From Spirochaetales bacterium (GTDB taxonomy: Bacteria; Spirochaetota; Spirochaetia; SZUA-6; RPPD01): a stretch of DNA of 64,000 bases. Each line of letters begins with the position of its first letter. The first letter of the stretch is position 1. Positions 32,703 to 42,999 of this stretch are shown piece by piece. A program made the translations under genes and the position numbers. The notes beneath the pieces are model-generated. The model saw only the letters and a list, made by a program, of their open reading frames with translations, did not search any database and had not been told where the DNA came from. The stretch covers positions 1 through 64,000 of the forward strand of contig JAFGJO010000024.1 of assembly GCA_016929065.1 (NCBI GenBank), in the 5' to 3' direction.

Positions 32703-34555
32703 TCGTCTGTTCCTGCTTTTCCGGGGTACAGGATTCCAAACTCCCTTTCAACTTCTTCAAATGTTTTCCCTGTGTAAATTCCATGGAAGATGTAATTGGC
32801 TATTCGGGGTGACCACCACTCATTTTTCGGAACACCTTCAACAAAAACAATCACAACCATCCGTTCTGCATCGGAATCGTCACTGTAGGGTGCATATCCG
32901 CAGAACCATTCATGAGTAAAATTGGACTTGTCAGATGCAAGTTCACTGGTTCCTGTCTTTCCTGCGACATCAACCGCTTTGGTTGTCAGAACATACCGGG
33001 CGGTTCCTGTTTCAACAACTGCCCGCATTCCCCGCTGAACAATGTGAAACGTGTCCGCAGAGATGCGTTCGTTTTTTCGGAGTACCTTTCGTTCGGTAAC
33101 AGATTCAACTTTTCCTGTTTTTGGATCGCGCACTTCCTTAAGCAGGCGGGGAACATAGGTGGTGCCTTCATTGGCAATCATCGCCACCACGTTTGCCATC
33201 TGCAGCGGTGTGGCGGTGACATATCCCTGCCCTATCGAAAAGTTGACGGTATCGCCACCGACCCACGGTGTGTTTTCCGTCTTTTCCTTCCATTCCGGTG
33301 TGGGCACAAAACCGGATTTTTCATCGGGAAGATCTATCCCTGTAATTTCTCCCAGTCCGTACTCATGAGCATAGGTGACAATATTTTCCACACCAAGATA
33401 TTTGAGCCCCATGGTCTGAAAATACACATTGCAGGAATTTGCAATTCCGCCAATCAGATCCAGCGCACCATGTCCGGATTTTTTCCAGCAGTGAAAAACA
33501 CGGTTTCCAACCCTGAGTTCGCCGGAACAAAAAACAGTTTTGTCAACAGGAAATACTTCCTCCTGGGCAACCGCGGTTGCCATAATCATTTTAAAGGAGG
33601 ATGCGGGGGGAAACGGACTGATGCTCCTGTTATACAGCGGATTGTCAGGATCAAGCCGCAGTTTGTCATAGTAGTCCTTGTTGAGAAACAAATTCGAATT
33701 GAATGAAGGCGTGGATACCAGTGAAACGATTTCTCCGGTATCCGGTTTCATGACAACAACCGCACCGTTTTGCGGTCCAAGCGCTTTTTCTCCCAAAAGT
33801 TGAATGCGGCGGTCGATGGTCAAAACAATATGCATTCCAAGCTCAGGAGGCTGTTCCTCGGCTTGAGCGTCAATTCTGCGTTCATATACATCAACCAGAC
33901 TGTACCGGATGCCGTTTTTCCCGCGCAGAATACTGTCATACTGTTTTTCGAGCCCGGTCTTGCCGACGATCGAATTCCGGTCGTATTGGCCGGGGGCATA
34001 CTTCAGTTCAAGTTCAGATTCATCGATATTTCCTACATAACCGATCACATGAGAGAGCGAACCGGTTTCAAGATACACCCGTTTCAAATTAGCATTCCAG
34101 GTCACACCGGGAAACTCTTCGATATGTTCTGCGATTTGGCTTATTTTCTCTATGGAGACCCCGGTTGCAATTTCAATCGGCTGATACAGGGTATAGGCAC
34201 GGAGCGGGACTCTGGAATGTATCTGACTGACATCGATATTCAATACCCTCGCCAGTTTCTCAAAAAAAACCGGTATTTCTCCTGGTATCTGGCCGGGAAT
34301 CACCGAAATCGAAAATGTCTCAAGATTGGTTGCCAAAGGGATATCAAATGAGCGGTCATAAATTTCACCGCGCTGGGTGGGAATGCTGATTTCCCTGTGT
34401 GAAACGGTCTTCGACATTTTTTTAAATTCTCCACCGCGGATAATCTGCAGCAGAAACAGATTGATCGTGAGAAAACAAAATATGCAAATAATAAATATTT
34501 TCAACACAAAAAACCGTGCACGGGTTTGTGTTGATACCGAAGTGGCGGATTCCAT
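32699..34555 (-). CDS. mrdA: Penicillin-binding protein 2 (transpeptidase)
   Basis: 618 residues. One N-terminal membrane segment (about 18-38) is followed by the PBP dimerisation domain (SHREISIPTQRGEIYDR) and the transpeptidase domain. Its active-site motifs are SxxK in PPASSFKMIMA, SxN in GIANSCNVYF and KTG in VAGKTGTSE. It cross-links the cylindrical wall in the periplasm as RodA's partner. One base is shared with mreD and four with rodA. Confidence 0.96.
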   Translation of the reverse strand: MESATSVSTQTRARFFVLKIFIICIFCFLTINLFLLQIIRGGEFKKMSKTVSHREISIPTQRGEIYDRSFDIPLATNLETFSISVIPGQIPGEIPVFFEKLARVLNIDVSQIHSRVPLRAYTLYQPIEIATGVSIEKISQIAEHIEEFPGVTWNANLKRVYLETGSLSHVIGYVGNIDESELELKYAPGQYDRNSIVGKTGLEKQYDSILRGKNGIRYSLVDVYERRIDAQAEEQPPELGMHIVLTIDRRIQLLGEKALGPQNGAVVVMKPDTGEIVSLVSTPSFNSNLFLNKDYYDKLRLDPDNPLYNRSISPFPPASSFKMIMATAVAQEEVFPVDKTVFCSGELRVGNRVFHCWKKSGHGALDLIGGIANSCNVYFQTMGLKYLGVENIVTYAHEYGLGEITGIDLPDEKSGFVPTPEWKEKTENTPWVGGDTVNFSIGQGYVTATPLQMANVVAMIANEGTTYVPRLLKEVRDPKTGKVESVTERKVLRKNERISADTFHIVQRGMRAVVETGTARYVLTTKAVDVAGKTGTSELASDKSNFTHEWFCGYAPYSDDSDAERMVVIVFVEGVPKNEWWSPRIANYIFHGIYTGKTFEEVEREFGILYPGKAGTDE

Positions 34556-35070
34556 CAGAATGACTCCACTGTTTTTTCTTTTATAATATTGATTTTATTC
34601 ATGATAAAAAAGATAAACGGTGCACAGATCATATTATAGAGAACCTCGAGACCGAGTACTGCAAAATATTCTCCCGTCGGCAGAAGCGGAATCTGGAACA
34701 CAAGCTTGACGATCAATTCAAGAATATATTTGAATATTGTACCGATTAATACCACGAGTAACTGGATAAAAAAAGGATCAATGGACACTGTTCCTTCCAG
34801 CAACCCGTAAAAAAACCCGATAATGGTTTTTACTGCTGCATAGATTCCAAGCGGAAGCGGTGCTGCGGCAAATCCCTGCATCATCCCTGCAGTAAAACCG
34901 GCAATCTGTCCGTGCATGGAACCGCCGCGGATGGCGATAAAGATGACGACCAGCAGCAGTAGATCCGGCTTGACTTCCCATATTTGCAGTACTTTAAAAA
35001 GAGTGGATTGAAGCACAAGCGCAACAATAGAAGCCAGGATGGTGAATAATACGATCTTTGTCTTTTTCAA
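34555..35070 (-). CDS. mreD: Rod-shape protein MreD
   Basis: 171 residues, five or so hydrophobic segments, and the sequence WEVKPDLLLLVVIFIAIRGGSMHGQIAGFTAGMMQGF typical of MreD (PDLLL … G…GF…G). It links MreC to the wall-synthesis enzymes in the inner membrane. Its start overlaps the end of mreC by four bases and its end shares one base with mrdA. Confidence 0.9.
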   Translation of the reverse strand: MKKTKIVLFTILASIVALVLQSTLFKVLQIWEVKPDLLLLVVIFIAIRGGSMHGQIAGFTAGMMQGFAAAPLPLGIYAAVKTIIGFFYGLLEGTVSIDPFFIQLLVVLIGTIFKYILELIVKLVFQIPLLPTGEYFAVLGLEVLYNMICAPFIFFIMNKINIIKEKTVESF

Positions 35071-35924
35071 TTCACATCCTCTACGTTCAGTATATACAGA
35101 TACTCAAGACGCCTGAAATCAAGCACCGGTTCGATCTGCAGTTTCACAATTGATTCATAATCCTTGGTTATATAATTTTCTTTCCAGCGCCCGATAATGA
35201 TATCCTTGGGGAAAAGATGTCCCAGGCCCGAGGTGACCACGATCATGCCGGAATCAAGTTCCTGTAAAATGCGTTTTGAAACGAGATCCATTTCGATATA
35301 ATCACAGGGAGCACCGCATCCGTTTACCAGTCCCTTATACCGGGTGTCCTTGAACAAAGCCCCGACATAAGAGCGAGGATCCAGGATAGTCTGGATTGTC
35401 GACGATTGCAGTCCGACCGCGCTCGTTTTTCCTACAAGGCCCATAATCCCGCCCTGGAAAGCGACAACCGGCATATCCTTTTTTATCCCGTGGATATTCC
35501 CTTTGTTGACGATCAGTGTGGAAAAGTCATTTTCCGATGCCCATGCAATAATTTCAACACTGATGTATTCAACACTGATATATTTTTCGATGAGCTGAAG
35601 CTCGCGTTTGAGACGTTCATTTTCTTCACGGAGTTTCAGATTGTCCTGGGAAGTTTTTTGAAATTCGATCAGCTGTTTTTGCGAGTCCGCAAGCTCTGTC
35701 CGGATACTGTCGATCTCGCCCAGAGAGTTGACTGTTCCCGATACCCAGTTCCCGATTCCGGAAAATATACCCTGAAAAAAAGATACCACAGAAAAACCGG
35801 CCGACTGGGCGAATTTCACCGCCGGGGCACCGGAAAAAGCGGTAAAACAGAGTGAAATCCCGAGAAATATAATGAGTCCAATTATATTTTTAAAGCGTGA
35901 AAAAAAACCTTTAAACCGTCGCAT
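35067..35924 (-). CDS. mreC: Rod-shape protein MreC
   Basis: 285 residues. A single N-terminal membrane helix (about 12-30), a coiled coil (70-115: LADSQKQLIEFQKTSQDNL…) and a periplasmic beta-barrel domain (SENDFSTLIVNKGNIHGIKKDMPVV … GLVGKTSAVG … VVTSGLGHLFPKDIIIG). MreC couples cytoplasmic MreB to PBP2 and RodA. It follows mreB by eleven bases with a GGGAG ribosome-binding site. Confidence 0.93.
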   Translation of the reverse strand: MRRFKGFFSRFKNIIGLIIFLGISLCFTAFSGAPAVKFAQSAGFSVVSFFQGIFSGIGNWVSGTVNSLGEIDSIRTELADSQKQLIEFQKTSQDNLKLREENERLKRELQLIEKYISVEYISVEIIAWASENDFSTLIVNKGNIHGIKKDMPVVAFQGGIMGLVGKTSAVGLQSSTIQTILDPRSYVGALFKDTRYKGLVNGCGAPCDYIEMDLVSKRILQELDSGMIVVTSGLGHLFPKDIIIGRWKENYITKDYESIVKLQIEPVLDFRRLEYLYILNVEDVN

Positions 35925-35935
35925 GGCTCTCCCGG

Positions 35936-36970
35936 TTATTTGTTGATATGGTAGAGCTGTTCACTCGACTGCTTCATGCTTTCAAAAAACTTTCCCGCAC
36001 CTTTCGCAACACAAAGGAGAGGATCCTCCGCAAGAATAACCGGAACACCAGTTTCCTTGGAGATCAGTTTTGGAAGCCCCTTCAGCAATGATCCTCCGCC
36101 AGTCATCACAATTCCCCGTTCAACAATATCTGCTGCGAGTTCAGGGGGCGTTTGTCCCAGAGTGCGCTTGATTTCATCAATGACAGCATTAATGGGTTCC
36201 TGGAGCGCTTCACGCACTTCTACAGAATCCATTTCCAGCCGCCGCGGCAATCCTGTAATGGCATCGGTCCCCTTGATTTCCATTTTTTCTATCTTTTTGT
36301 CCGGTGATGCGTTTCCAATGGTGATCTTGAGATTTTCCGCAGTCTGTTCTCCAATGATCAGGTTATGAACACTACGAACGTGTTTTATTATGGCTTCATC
36401 AAATTCGTCCCCTCCGACGCGAATCGCATTTGATACCACCATACCGCCAAGGGATATCACCGATATTTCCGTAGTTCCCCCGCCGATATCGCAGATCATG
36501 TTGCCTGCAGGTTCGAGAATGGGAATATTCGCACCAATAGCAGCAGCCATTGATTCTTCGATAAGATATACTTCACGTGCTCCGGCTTGTTCCGCGCTTT
36601 CACGCACTGCACGTTTCTCAACCTCGGTGATACAGGTTGGAATTCCAATGACCATACGAGGTTTGATAAACCACTTTCGCGGAAGCACTTTTGAAATAAA
36701 GTACCGGATCATTTTCTCGGTTGTTTCAAAATCAGCAATCACCCCGTCCCTCATGGGCCGTATCGCAATGATTTTTCCCGGAGTTTTCCAGAGCATTTTC
36801 TTTGCTTCCTGCCCTACTGCAACAACTTTTTTTGTACCGCGTTCCACCGCAACAACTGATGGTTCGCTTAAAACTATCCCTTTTCCCTTTACATGAACCA
36901 GTGTATTGCATGTTCCCAGATCAATGCCTATATCAGTTGAAAAAGTATCGAAGAGATCCTTAAAAGCCAT
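35936..36970 (-). CDS. mreB: Rod-shape-determining actin homologue MreB
   Basis: 344 residues from the ATG at 36970, which has GGGGGT seven bases upstream; the longer frame starts with TTG at 36985 inside that site. It assembles ATP-dependent filaments under the membrane and positions wall synthesis. Motifs: phosphate-1 [20 protein letters not shown], phosphate-2 [19 protein letters not shown], adenosine loop [18 protein letters not shown]. It heads the mreBCD-mrdA-rodA run. Confidence 0.97.
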   Translation of the reverse strand: MAFKDLFDTFSTDIGIDLGTCNTLVHVKGKGIVLSEPSVVAVERGTKKVVAVGQEAKKMLWKTPGKIIAIRPMRDGVIADFETTEKMIRYFISKVLPRKWFIKPRMVIGIPTCITEVEKRAVRESAEQAGAREVYLIEESMAAAIGANIPILEPAGNMICDIGGGTTEISVISLGGMVVSNAIRVGGDEFDEAIIKHVRSVHNLIIGEQTAENLKITIGNASPDKKIEKMEIKGTDAITGLPRRLEMDSVEVREALQEPINAVIDEIKRTLGQTPPELAADIVERGIVMTGGGSLLKGLPKLISKETGVPVILAEDPLLCVAKGAGKFFESMKQSSEQLYHINK

Positions 36971-36999
36971 GTATTTTACCCCCAATTATTCAAGCCAAG

Positions 37000-38043
37000 T
37001 CAGAGACGGTTTCGAGCACCACTGTGACTGGGATCATTTTCCAGAGTTCGTCTAAGCTCGTACCTGTATTGAGCATAGTCGCCATATTTTTCATAAACAA
37101 GAGCGAGCCTGAAATGGGCCTCAGCTGATGTATCATTTTCTGCCAAAATATCTTTATACAGTTTTTCAGCATTTTTATAATCACGTTCATTAAATAATAG
37201 TTCTCCCAACAGAAAACGTGCTTCTGTCTGGAGTTCAATGTTTTTTGATAATTTCAGTGTCTGTCCAAGGTACTCCTTTGCGTTTTTGGTATCGCCGCTT
37301 TTCGCATAATACTTGGCGAGAAAGAAAAGATAGATATCTTTTTGATCCTCTGAATATGCACGAAGGAGGTATTCTATCGAACGGTCAATAACTCCCGATT
37401 CCTCAAAAGCAATAGCGAGATACTCATAGGTATCGCTTCCCTTATATCCCAATTCAAGAGACTTTTCAAGATACTCTATTGCACAATCATAGAAATATCT
37501 TTTTTTATGGAAATATATTTTACCCAAAAGATAGGTGATTTCGGGAGTATATTTTTTTGTTTGCGACAGACGTGCACGCCGCAGGGAAATGAGCGCCTGC
37601 GTCAGGTTTTCCTGGCGTGTTTCAGGCGGAAGCTGCGGATGTGCAAGGAAATAGTATGCAGAGCCCCGGTAGAACAATGCACGGGCATCGATCGGTTTTT
37701 CTTCAAGGATTGCATCGCATTGGGTGATTATTTCATTGAGCAATGAGACATAAGTTTTTTGCATGAACTTGAGGGTAATGTTTCTGAAAGGAATTTGGCT
37801 GTTTTCCTCAATTGTCCATGGCTGATAGTTCCATGGCACATGATTCCATATTTGCTCAATGGAATACCCCGCCGGGATTTTCGCTTCTGCTGTCGTACCG
37901 GTCGTGAAAAGGGAAAAAAAACCAAAAAAATAGGCACCCGATAAAAGCAGAAGTATAAACAAAAATATAATTACAATTTTTGCCTTATATCTGTTTTTCT
38001 TTTTTGCTTTGCGTGAAGAATATCGTTCATAATCTAAAATCAT
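37000..38043 (-). CDS. Membrane-anchored TPR protein
   Basis: 347 residues from the ATG at 38043 (AGG eight bases upstream); the longer frame to 38133 would begin just short of rnpB and has no ribosome-binding site. A Lys/Arg-rich cytoplasmic start (SSRKAKKKNRYKAK) precedes one membrane helix (about 23-45). About six TPR repeats fill residues 110-345 (ARALFYRGSAYYFLAHPQ, TYLLGKIYFHKKRYFYDCAI, AEAHFRLALVYEKYGDYAQY). It lies 29 bases upstream of mreB on the same strand, so it is probably co-expressed with the shape genes as a scaffold. Function is unknown. Confidence 0.75.
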   Translation of the reverse strand: MILDYERYSSRKAKKKNRYKAKIVIIFLFILLLLSGAYFFGFFSLFTTGTTAEAKIPAGYSIEQIWNHVPWNYQPWTIEENSQIPFRNITLKFMQKTYVSLLNEIITQCDAILEEKPIDARALFYRGSAYYFLAHPQLPPETRQENLTQALISLRRARLSQTKKYTPEITYLLGKIYFHKKRYFYDCAIEYLEKSLELGYKGSDTYEYLAIAFEESGVIDRSIEYLLRAYSEDQKDIYLFFLAKYYAKSGDTKNAKEYLGQTLKLSKNIELQTEARFLLGELLFNERDYKNAEKLYKDILAENDTSAEAHFRLALVYEKYGDYAQYRYELRRTLENDPSHSGARNRL

Positions 38044-38150
38044 ATTTATAACCTGTTTGTATCTATGTACGATAAAATTGTATTTTTGTAAAGCCATGAA
38101 GGGAACTGTGATGTTTAAATAACAAGAGATCATTGTTTTCTGAAAAAAAA

Positions 38151-38595
38151 AGACAGGTCTGTAAGCCGGGTTCTGTGAACAATTACTGCAGAGCAGTAAT
38201 CGACCGGCACCATCTATCTTGTTCCAATACTTACGTATGGAATCTGTGCAGCCTACCCGCAGGTAAAAGACGAGCAGCCTCCTGCTGTTTGGCCTTGCTC
38301 CAGACGAGGTTTGTCATTCCGGATCAATTACTGGATCCGAGGCAGGCTCTTACCCCGCCATTTCACCTTTACCCGGCCACTAAATCGAAGATTTAGTGGC
38401 TTCCCACCAAAAATACAGGGTATTTTTGGTGGTCGGGCTGTATGTTTTCTGTGACACTTTCTGTACCGCTGTTTTTGAGAATATCAAAAACAGCGGCCCC
38501 GGTTATTACCCGGCATCATGCTCTGCGGAGCCCGGACTTTCCTCCTGAACACTCAATCAAAGATTTAGTGGTCAGGCGGTGCCGCGACCTGTCTT
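38151..38595 (-). ncRNA. rnpB: RNase P RNA
   Basis: Catalytic RNA that trims tRNA 5' leaders. The 5' GACAGGTC (38586-38593) pairs with the 3' GACCTGTC (P1). Conserved segments are GAGGAAAGTCCGGGCTCC near the 5' end and ACAGAACCCGGCTTACAGACC near the 3' end. At about 445 bases it is longer than most bacterial RNase P RNAs: AT-rich hairpins such as CCACTAAATC/GATTTAGTGG and CCACCAAAAATAC/GTATTTTTGGTGG extend peripheral stems. Nine T follow the 3' end. It starts eight bases after the stop of the zinc-ribbon gene and so is probably processed from that transcript. Confidence 0.93.
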
Positions 38596-38603
38596 GATTT
38601 ATT

Positions 38604-39431
38604 TTATTCTTCGTCTTCTGCTTCGAAGTCGTCGTCCTCATCATCAGAATCGGACATCATGTCAGACTCTGAATCAACGTCGGATTCATCCTCCTCGAAT
38701 ATGTAATCGGATTCATCAATTGGTTCATCCGAATAGAAAAGAATGCGGGAGCACTCCGGACAGAATTTGATTCCCACACCTTCCCGGACATCATTGACAA
38801 ACTGGGCCGGCAGTATCATGTAGCATCCGGTACAGATTCCGTTTTTGATGGGAACAATACCCAGGCCGGATTTGCTCTTGATGATTCTCTCAAATTTAAA
38901 CAAAATATCTTCATCAAGTCCCGGAGTGATTTTTGATTCATCTTTCTCAAGTGTTTTCAACACTTTCTGTTTGTCCTTGATCTCATTTTTTATTTTGGCC
39001 TGTTCTTCCTTGACATCCTCTTCCTGTTTTTTTATAAGGGTGTTTTCTTTTTCGATTTGCACCTTGATTTCTTCAATGCTTTGTTCAAGCCGCTGCAGTT
39101 CTTTCCGGTAATCCTGCTCTTTTACCGTAATATCTTTTATCTGTTTGTCGAGCGCCTCATATTCACGCTGTGTTTTGATCTGGTCCATGAGTTTTTCATT
39201 TTCCTCACGTTCCTTTTCAGCATTCAGGGTATTTTCCCGAAGCATTTTGATCCGATGTTGTGTATCCTCAAACAGTTTTTGTTTGTCTGCCTGGGTTTTG
39301 TGAAGCCGGTTCAACAGTTCGATTTTGGTTGTGAGAACACGGGGAATTTCTTCGATTTCCGCCTCGATCTCGCATTTTTTCGACAGTACAACTTGAAGAG
39401 ACTTCAATTTTTCGAATACTTCAGTCAGCAT
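38604..39431 (-). CDS. Coiled-coil protein with C4 zinc ribbon and acidic tail
   Basis: 275 residues. Residues 15-165 form a long coiled coil (rich in Lys, Glu, Gln). Residues about 195-230 are a zinc ribbon with Cys pairs in GICTGCYMILP and KFCPECSRILF. The last 45 residues are almost only Asp, Glu and Ser (…DSDDEDDDFEAEDEE). The coiled coil plus ribbon matches a widespread family often placed near rpoD or dnaG; the acidic tail is unusual. GAGGAG precedes the ATG. It sits between rpoD (12 bases) and rnpB (8 bases). A nucleic-acid-linked role is likely but not shown. Confidence 0.8.
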   Translation of the reverse strand: MLTEVFEKLKSLQVVLSKKCEIEAEIEEIPRVLTTKIELLNRLHKTQADKQKLFEDTQHRIKMLRENTLNAEKEREENEKLMDQIKTQREYEALDKQIKDITVKEQDYRKELQRLEQSIEEIKVQIEKENTLIKKQEEDVKEEQAKIKNEIKDKQKVLKTLEKDESKITPGLDEDILFKFERIIKSKSGLGIVPIKNGICTGCYMILPAQFVNDVREGVGIKFCPECSRILFYSDEPIDESDYIFEEDESDVDSESDMMSDSDDEDDDFEAEDEE

Positions 39432-39443
39432 GGTATACTCCTC

Positions 39444-41204
39444 TTAATAATCTAAATAATCTTTCAGTTTGCGGCTTTTTTTCGGATGCCGCAGCCGCCG
39501 CAGTGCCTTTGCCTCAATTTGACGAATACGTTCACGGGTCACATTAAAATGCAGGCCGACTTCTTCAAGGGTCAGGGAGTATCCGTCTACCAGCCCGAAA
39601 CGCATTTTCAGTACTTCCTGTTCACGAGGAGGAAGCGATTGAAGAACGCCGTTCAGCTGCTGCTGCAGGATTCGAAAGGCAGTCTGGTGGGCCGGATTTT
39701 CAACGTCCTTGTCCTCAATAAAATCGCCAAGAAGCGAATCTTCTTCCTCACCTATTGGTGTTTCAAGAGATATCGGCTCGCGGGCCACATTTTTGACTGA
39801 CTTCACTCTGCCGATCGACCATCCCAGGTGTTCTGCGATTTCTTCATCCGACGGTTCACGGCCAAGAACCTGCATCAACTGCCGGGATTCACGCATTACT
39901 TTGTTGATCTGTTCGATCATGTGAACAGGTACGCGGATTGTCCGTGCCTGGTCAGAGATCGAGCGGGTGATTGCCTGGCGAATCCACCATGTGGCATATG
40001 TCGAAAATTTATACCCCTTGCGGTATTCAAATTTTTCAACAGCCTTGATCAGCCCGATATTCCCTTCCTGAACCAGATCAAAAAAATGCAGGCCCCGGTT
40101 AGTATATTTCTTTGCAATACTTACAACAAGCCGTAAATTCGCTTTAATTAATTTGTCCTTGGCATTTTTCATCATGATCTTGCCGCGTTCAATTTTCTTT
40201 GCGTGTTCGACAATACTGTCCAGTCTGTCTTCAAATTCTATTTCAATTCTTTCAAGTTTGCTCTCGTTCATATGAATCGTGCGGATAAGTTCTTTTATCC
40301 GGTCTGCAGACAATCCAAGCTGTTTTTCAATACGCTCTGCCTCATTCTTTTTTACAAGTCCCCGCGCGAGATTGCGCAAATCCTGCATATCAGTGATTTC
40401 CAGCCGCTTTTCAATTTTCTTGTTTTCCTTGTGGATCGATTTTACTTTTCGTACTGCGTTCATGAATTTGTCTGCGATGACATTAATTTCTTCCGGCTGA
40501 TAGTCGACCTTTTTCAGTTTGTCGAGCAGTTTTTTCCGTTTCTTTTTAATGTCATTATCAGAAAGCAATACTTCTTTTTGATCAGCGATTTCTTTTTTAA
40601 TCTCCTGATAGTCCTTTACCGATTGGTAATAGTCCTTCATCGCATCACGGTAAAATGAATTTAATCGTTTCCTCTCTGCAAGGATCTCCGATATTTCTTT
40701 TTTGGAAATATTCATTTCCCGGGGGTCTTTTTTTGACAATGCTTTTTTGCAGATTCGATAAAACTCGTTCACAAGTATATGCGATTCAAGTATAATCTCT
40801 GTTATGATATGCTCGCCATCTTCCATTTTTTTGGAGAGGATGACTTCCTGTTCTGCCGTAAGCAGATTCTCTTTCCCAATTTCACGAAGATAGAGTCGAA
40901 TAGGGTCATCGTTGGAAGATTCTCTTCCTTCGGTGTACAGCAGTTTTCCTTTTTTCCGTTTTACTTCCTTTTCGTCTTTTTCCTCATCCTGATCCTCATC
41001 AATCTGGAGATCGATGGGTTCTTCTTCGAGTTTGATTTTATTTTCTTCGAGCAGAGACATGACTTCCTCTATTTTATCGGTTTTCACGATATAATCAGGG
41101 AGAAAATCATTGACTTCATCATAATTTATGCTCTTTTTTTCTTTCGCATATTTGAGGAGTTTCTGCACTGCCGGGTCATTCTGAATTTCAGTTATTTCTG
41201 TCAT
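39444..41204 (-). CDS. rpoD: Primary RNA polymerase sigma factor (sigma-70)
   Basis: 586 residues. Region 1.2 ([23 protein letters not shown]), a long charged non-conserved region with coiled-coil character, region 2 ([56 protein letters not shown] split across 2.1-2.4), region 3 ([15 protein letters not shown]) and region 4.2 helix-turn-helix ([19 protein letters not shown]). It directs recognition of TTGACA/TATAAT promoters such as those seen in this window. It overlaps the end of dnaG by 17 bases, the classical macromolecular-synthesis arrangement without rpsU. Confidence 0.97.
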   Translation of the reverse strand: MTEITEIQNDPAVQKLLKYAKEKKSINYDEVNDFLPDYIVKTDKIEEVMSLLEENKIKLEEEPIDLQIDEDQDEEKDEKEVKRKKGKLLYTEGRESSNDDPIRLYLREIGKENLLTAEQEVILSKKMEDGEHIITEIILESHILVNEFYRICKKALSKKDPREMNISKKEISEILAERKRLNSFYRDAMKDYYQSVKDYQEIKKEIADQKEVLLSDNDIKKKRKKLLDKLKKVDYQPEEINVIADKFMNAVRKVKSIHKENKKIEKRLEITDMQDLRNLARGLVKKNEAERIEKQLGLSADRIKELIRTIHMNESKLERIEIEFEDRLDSIVEHAKKIERGKIMMKNAKDKLIKANLRLVVSIAKKYTNRGLHFFDLVQEGNIGLIKAVEKFEYRKGYKFSTYATWWIRQAITRSISDQARTIRVPVHMIEQINKVMRESRQLMQVLGREPSDEEIAEHLGWSIGRVKSVKNVAREPISLETPIGEEEDSLLGDFIEDKDVENPAHQTAFRILQQQLNGVLQSLPPREQEVLKMRFGLVDGYSLTLEEVGLHFNVTRERIRQIEAKALRRLRHPKKSRKLKDYLDY

Positions 41205-42954
41205 GCTCCCTAACCTTTAATTTTTTTAATTCGGCATCAATATACATTACTTCCAACTGTAAATCCCGAATTGAAATAAAGTCTGAATTCCTGTTTTCAC
41301 ACATCCGCATTTTTTTAATAATTATATCACGCTTCTTTTCAAGGCTTTTCTGCTGGATTGCCCGAATCCCACCATGGATAAGTTGTTCATGATTGATGGA
41401 AAGTTCATCCGATGCGGCTTTTTCAAGAAGCAACTCTCTGACATATTCATTATCGAGCCGTTGCAACAGCGACTCAAGTGTATTCTCCTCATTTCGAAAA
41501 CATTCTTCCAGAGCAATATATAACGCTTTCGCGTGATCATCAAAAATATCTTCCGTGGAGATAAATTTCCGTGCCTCTTTAAAATACACAGGGGACAGGG
41601 CAATCGCCAACAAAATATAGAGCTCATCGCTCACTTTTTCCTGCTGACGTGGCACTTTTTCAGCGTTTCCCGCACGTTTTCCCTGATTATTCTGAAACCG
41701 GAGCAGATCCTGTTTCACTGCATCGGGTGTTGTTTCCAGTGCTTCTGCCGTTATGTTTATGTATGATTCCTTTCGGATACCGGATTGTACAGTCGTCAGA
41801 TACGGCACAATAAAAGCGAAAAACCCTTCTTTCCCTTCAAGTGTGGATGTTGTAAATGTGTTTTTGGCCCTCTTTAGAATGTATTGAAAGCTATTTATAG
41901 AATATTTTAAAACATTTTTCAATGCATCAGTGCCCTCTTTTTCAAAAATCTCTGCAGGATCTTTTGCATCTGAAAAAGAGATGACTTCTGTATGGAATTC
42001 AAGGCGTTCCAGAATGTCGATCGCCCGCAAAGTGGCTTTTATACCTGCATCATCACTGTCAAAGAAAATAACCGCTTTTTCTGCATAACGGCGCATCATC
42101 TGGGCCTGGCTCTCTGTTAATGCTGTGCCCAGGGGTGCGATACAGTTTGAAATACCGCTGGCATTCATTGCAATAACATCCATATATCCTTCGACAAGGT
42201 AAAACATGCCTGTTTTTTTAATCTCCGGCAACGCTGTGTGCAGCCCGTATAAATTGCTGCCTTTATGGTAAAATGCCGTTTCCGGCGAGTTCAAATACTT
42301 GGGCCCGTAATCAGAGAGGGCCCGGCCGCCGAAAGCAATAACTTCCTGGCGTGAATTGAAAATGGGGAACATGATTCTGTCTGAAAAATAGGCATTCTTC
42401 CCCTTTGAGAAAAGCCCTGATTCCGAAAGAAATTTATCGCTGTAGCTTTTATCAATCAAAAAATCATACAGCCAATTTCGGTCTTTCGGCGCATATCCAA
42501 TCAAAAACAACTCCTGCAGCTCCATGGTAATTTTTCTTTTTTTCAGATAATCTCTTGCTTCTGCCGCGGATGCGGAGTTTTGCAATATATGGTGAAAACT
42601 CCCTGCAACCCGTTTATAGAGCTCACAATAGGCGTCCCGCTGCAGTGTGGTTTGGCTTTTTTCCACCTCAATGGATACCCCTGCCCTTTTTGCCGCAAGC
42701 TGGACCGATTCGACAAAAGATATTTTTTCAATTTCCATTAAAAAATTATAGACACTTCCACCCTTGTGACAGCCAAAACAATAGAAAATATTTTTTTCAG
42801 GCGTCACACTGAATGACGGTGATTTTTCTGTATGAAAAGGGCATAACCCCCAAAATCTGTTCCCTTTACGGGATAATGTCACATATTCACCGATGAGGCT
42901 TACAATATCAATTTTTTCTGATATTTCAGAAATAGTCTGTTCGGGAATCCTCAT
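41188..42954 (-). CDS. dnaG: DNA primase
   Basis: 588 residues. It lays RNA primers for replication. The N-terminal CHC2 zinc finger uses Cys38, His41, Cys59 and Cys62. The catalytic core has [24 protein letters not shown], then the TOPRIM domain ([13 protein letters not shown] … [15 protein letters not shown]). The C-terminal third is the DnaB-interacting helical region and is poorly conserved. CGGAG precedes the ATG. It is 45 bases after mltG on the same strand and overlaps rpoD. Confidence 0.96.
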   Translation of the reverse strand: MRIPEQTISEISEKIDIVSLIGEYVTLSRKGNRFWGLCPFHTEKSPSFSVTPEKNIFYCFGCHKGGSVYNFLMEIEKISFVESVQLAAKRAGVSIEVEKSQTTLQRDAYCELYKRVAGSFHHILQNSASAAEARDYLKKRKITMELQELFLIGYAPKDRNWLYDFLIDKSYSDKFLSESGLFSKGKNAYFSDRIMFPIFNSRQEVIAFGGRALSDYGPKYLNSPETAFYHKGSNLYGLHTALPEIKKTGMFYLVEGYMDVIAMNASGISNCIAPLGTALTESQAQMMRRYAEKAVIFFDSDDAGIKATLRAIDILERLEFHTEVISFSDAKDPAEIFEKEGTDALKNVLKYSINSFQYILKRAKNTFTTSTLEGKEGFFAFIVPYLTTVQSGIRKESYINITAEALETTPDAVKQDLLRFQNNQGKRAGNAEKVPRQQEKVSDELYILLAIALSPVYFKEARKFISTEDIFDDHAKALYIALEECFRNEENTLESLLQRLDNEYVRELLLEKAASDELSINHEQLIHGGIRAIQQKSLEKKRDIIIKKMRMCENRNSDFISIRDLQLEVMYIDAELKKLKVREHDRNN

Positions 42955-42999
42955 GTTACTCCGGTGTTCGTATGCAATTACTTAAACCAGTCTCCTTTT

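Noticed and set aside
38133-38396. 87-codon plus-strand frame
   Set aside because: Lies on the complement of RNase P RNA; the conserved RNA structure explains the sequence.
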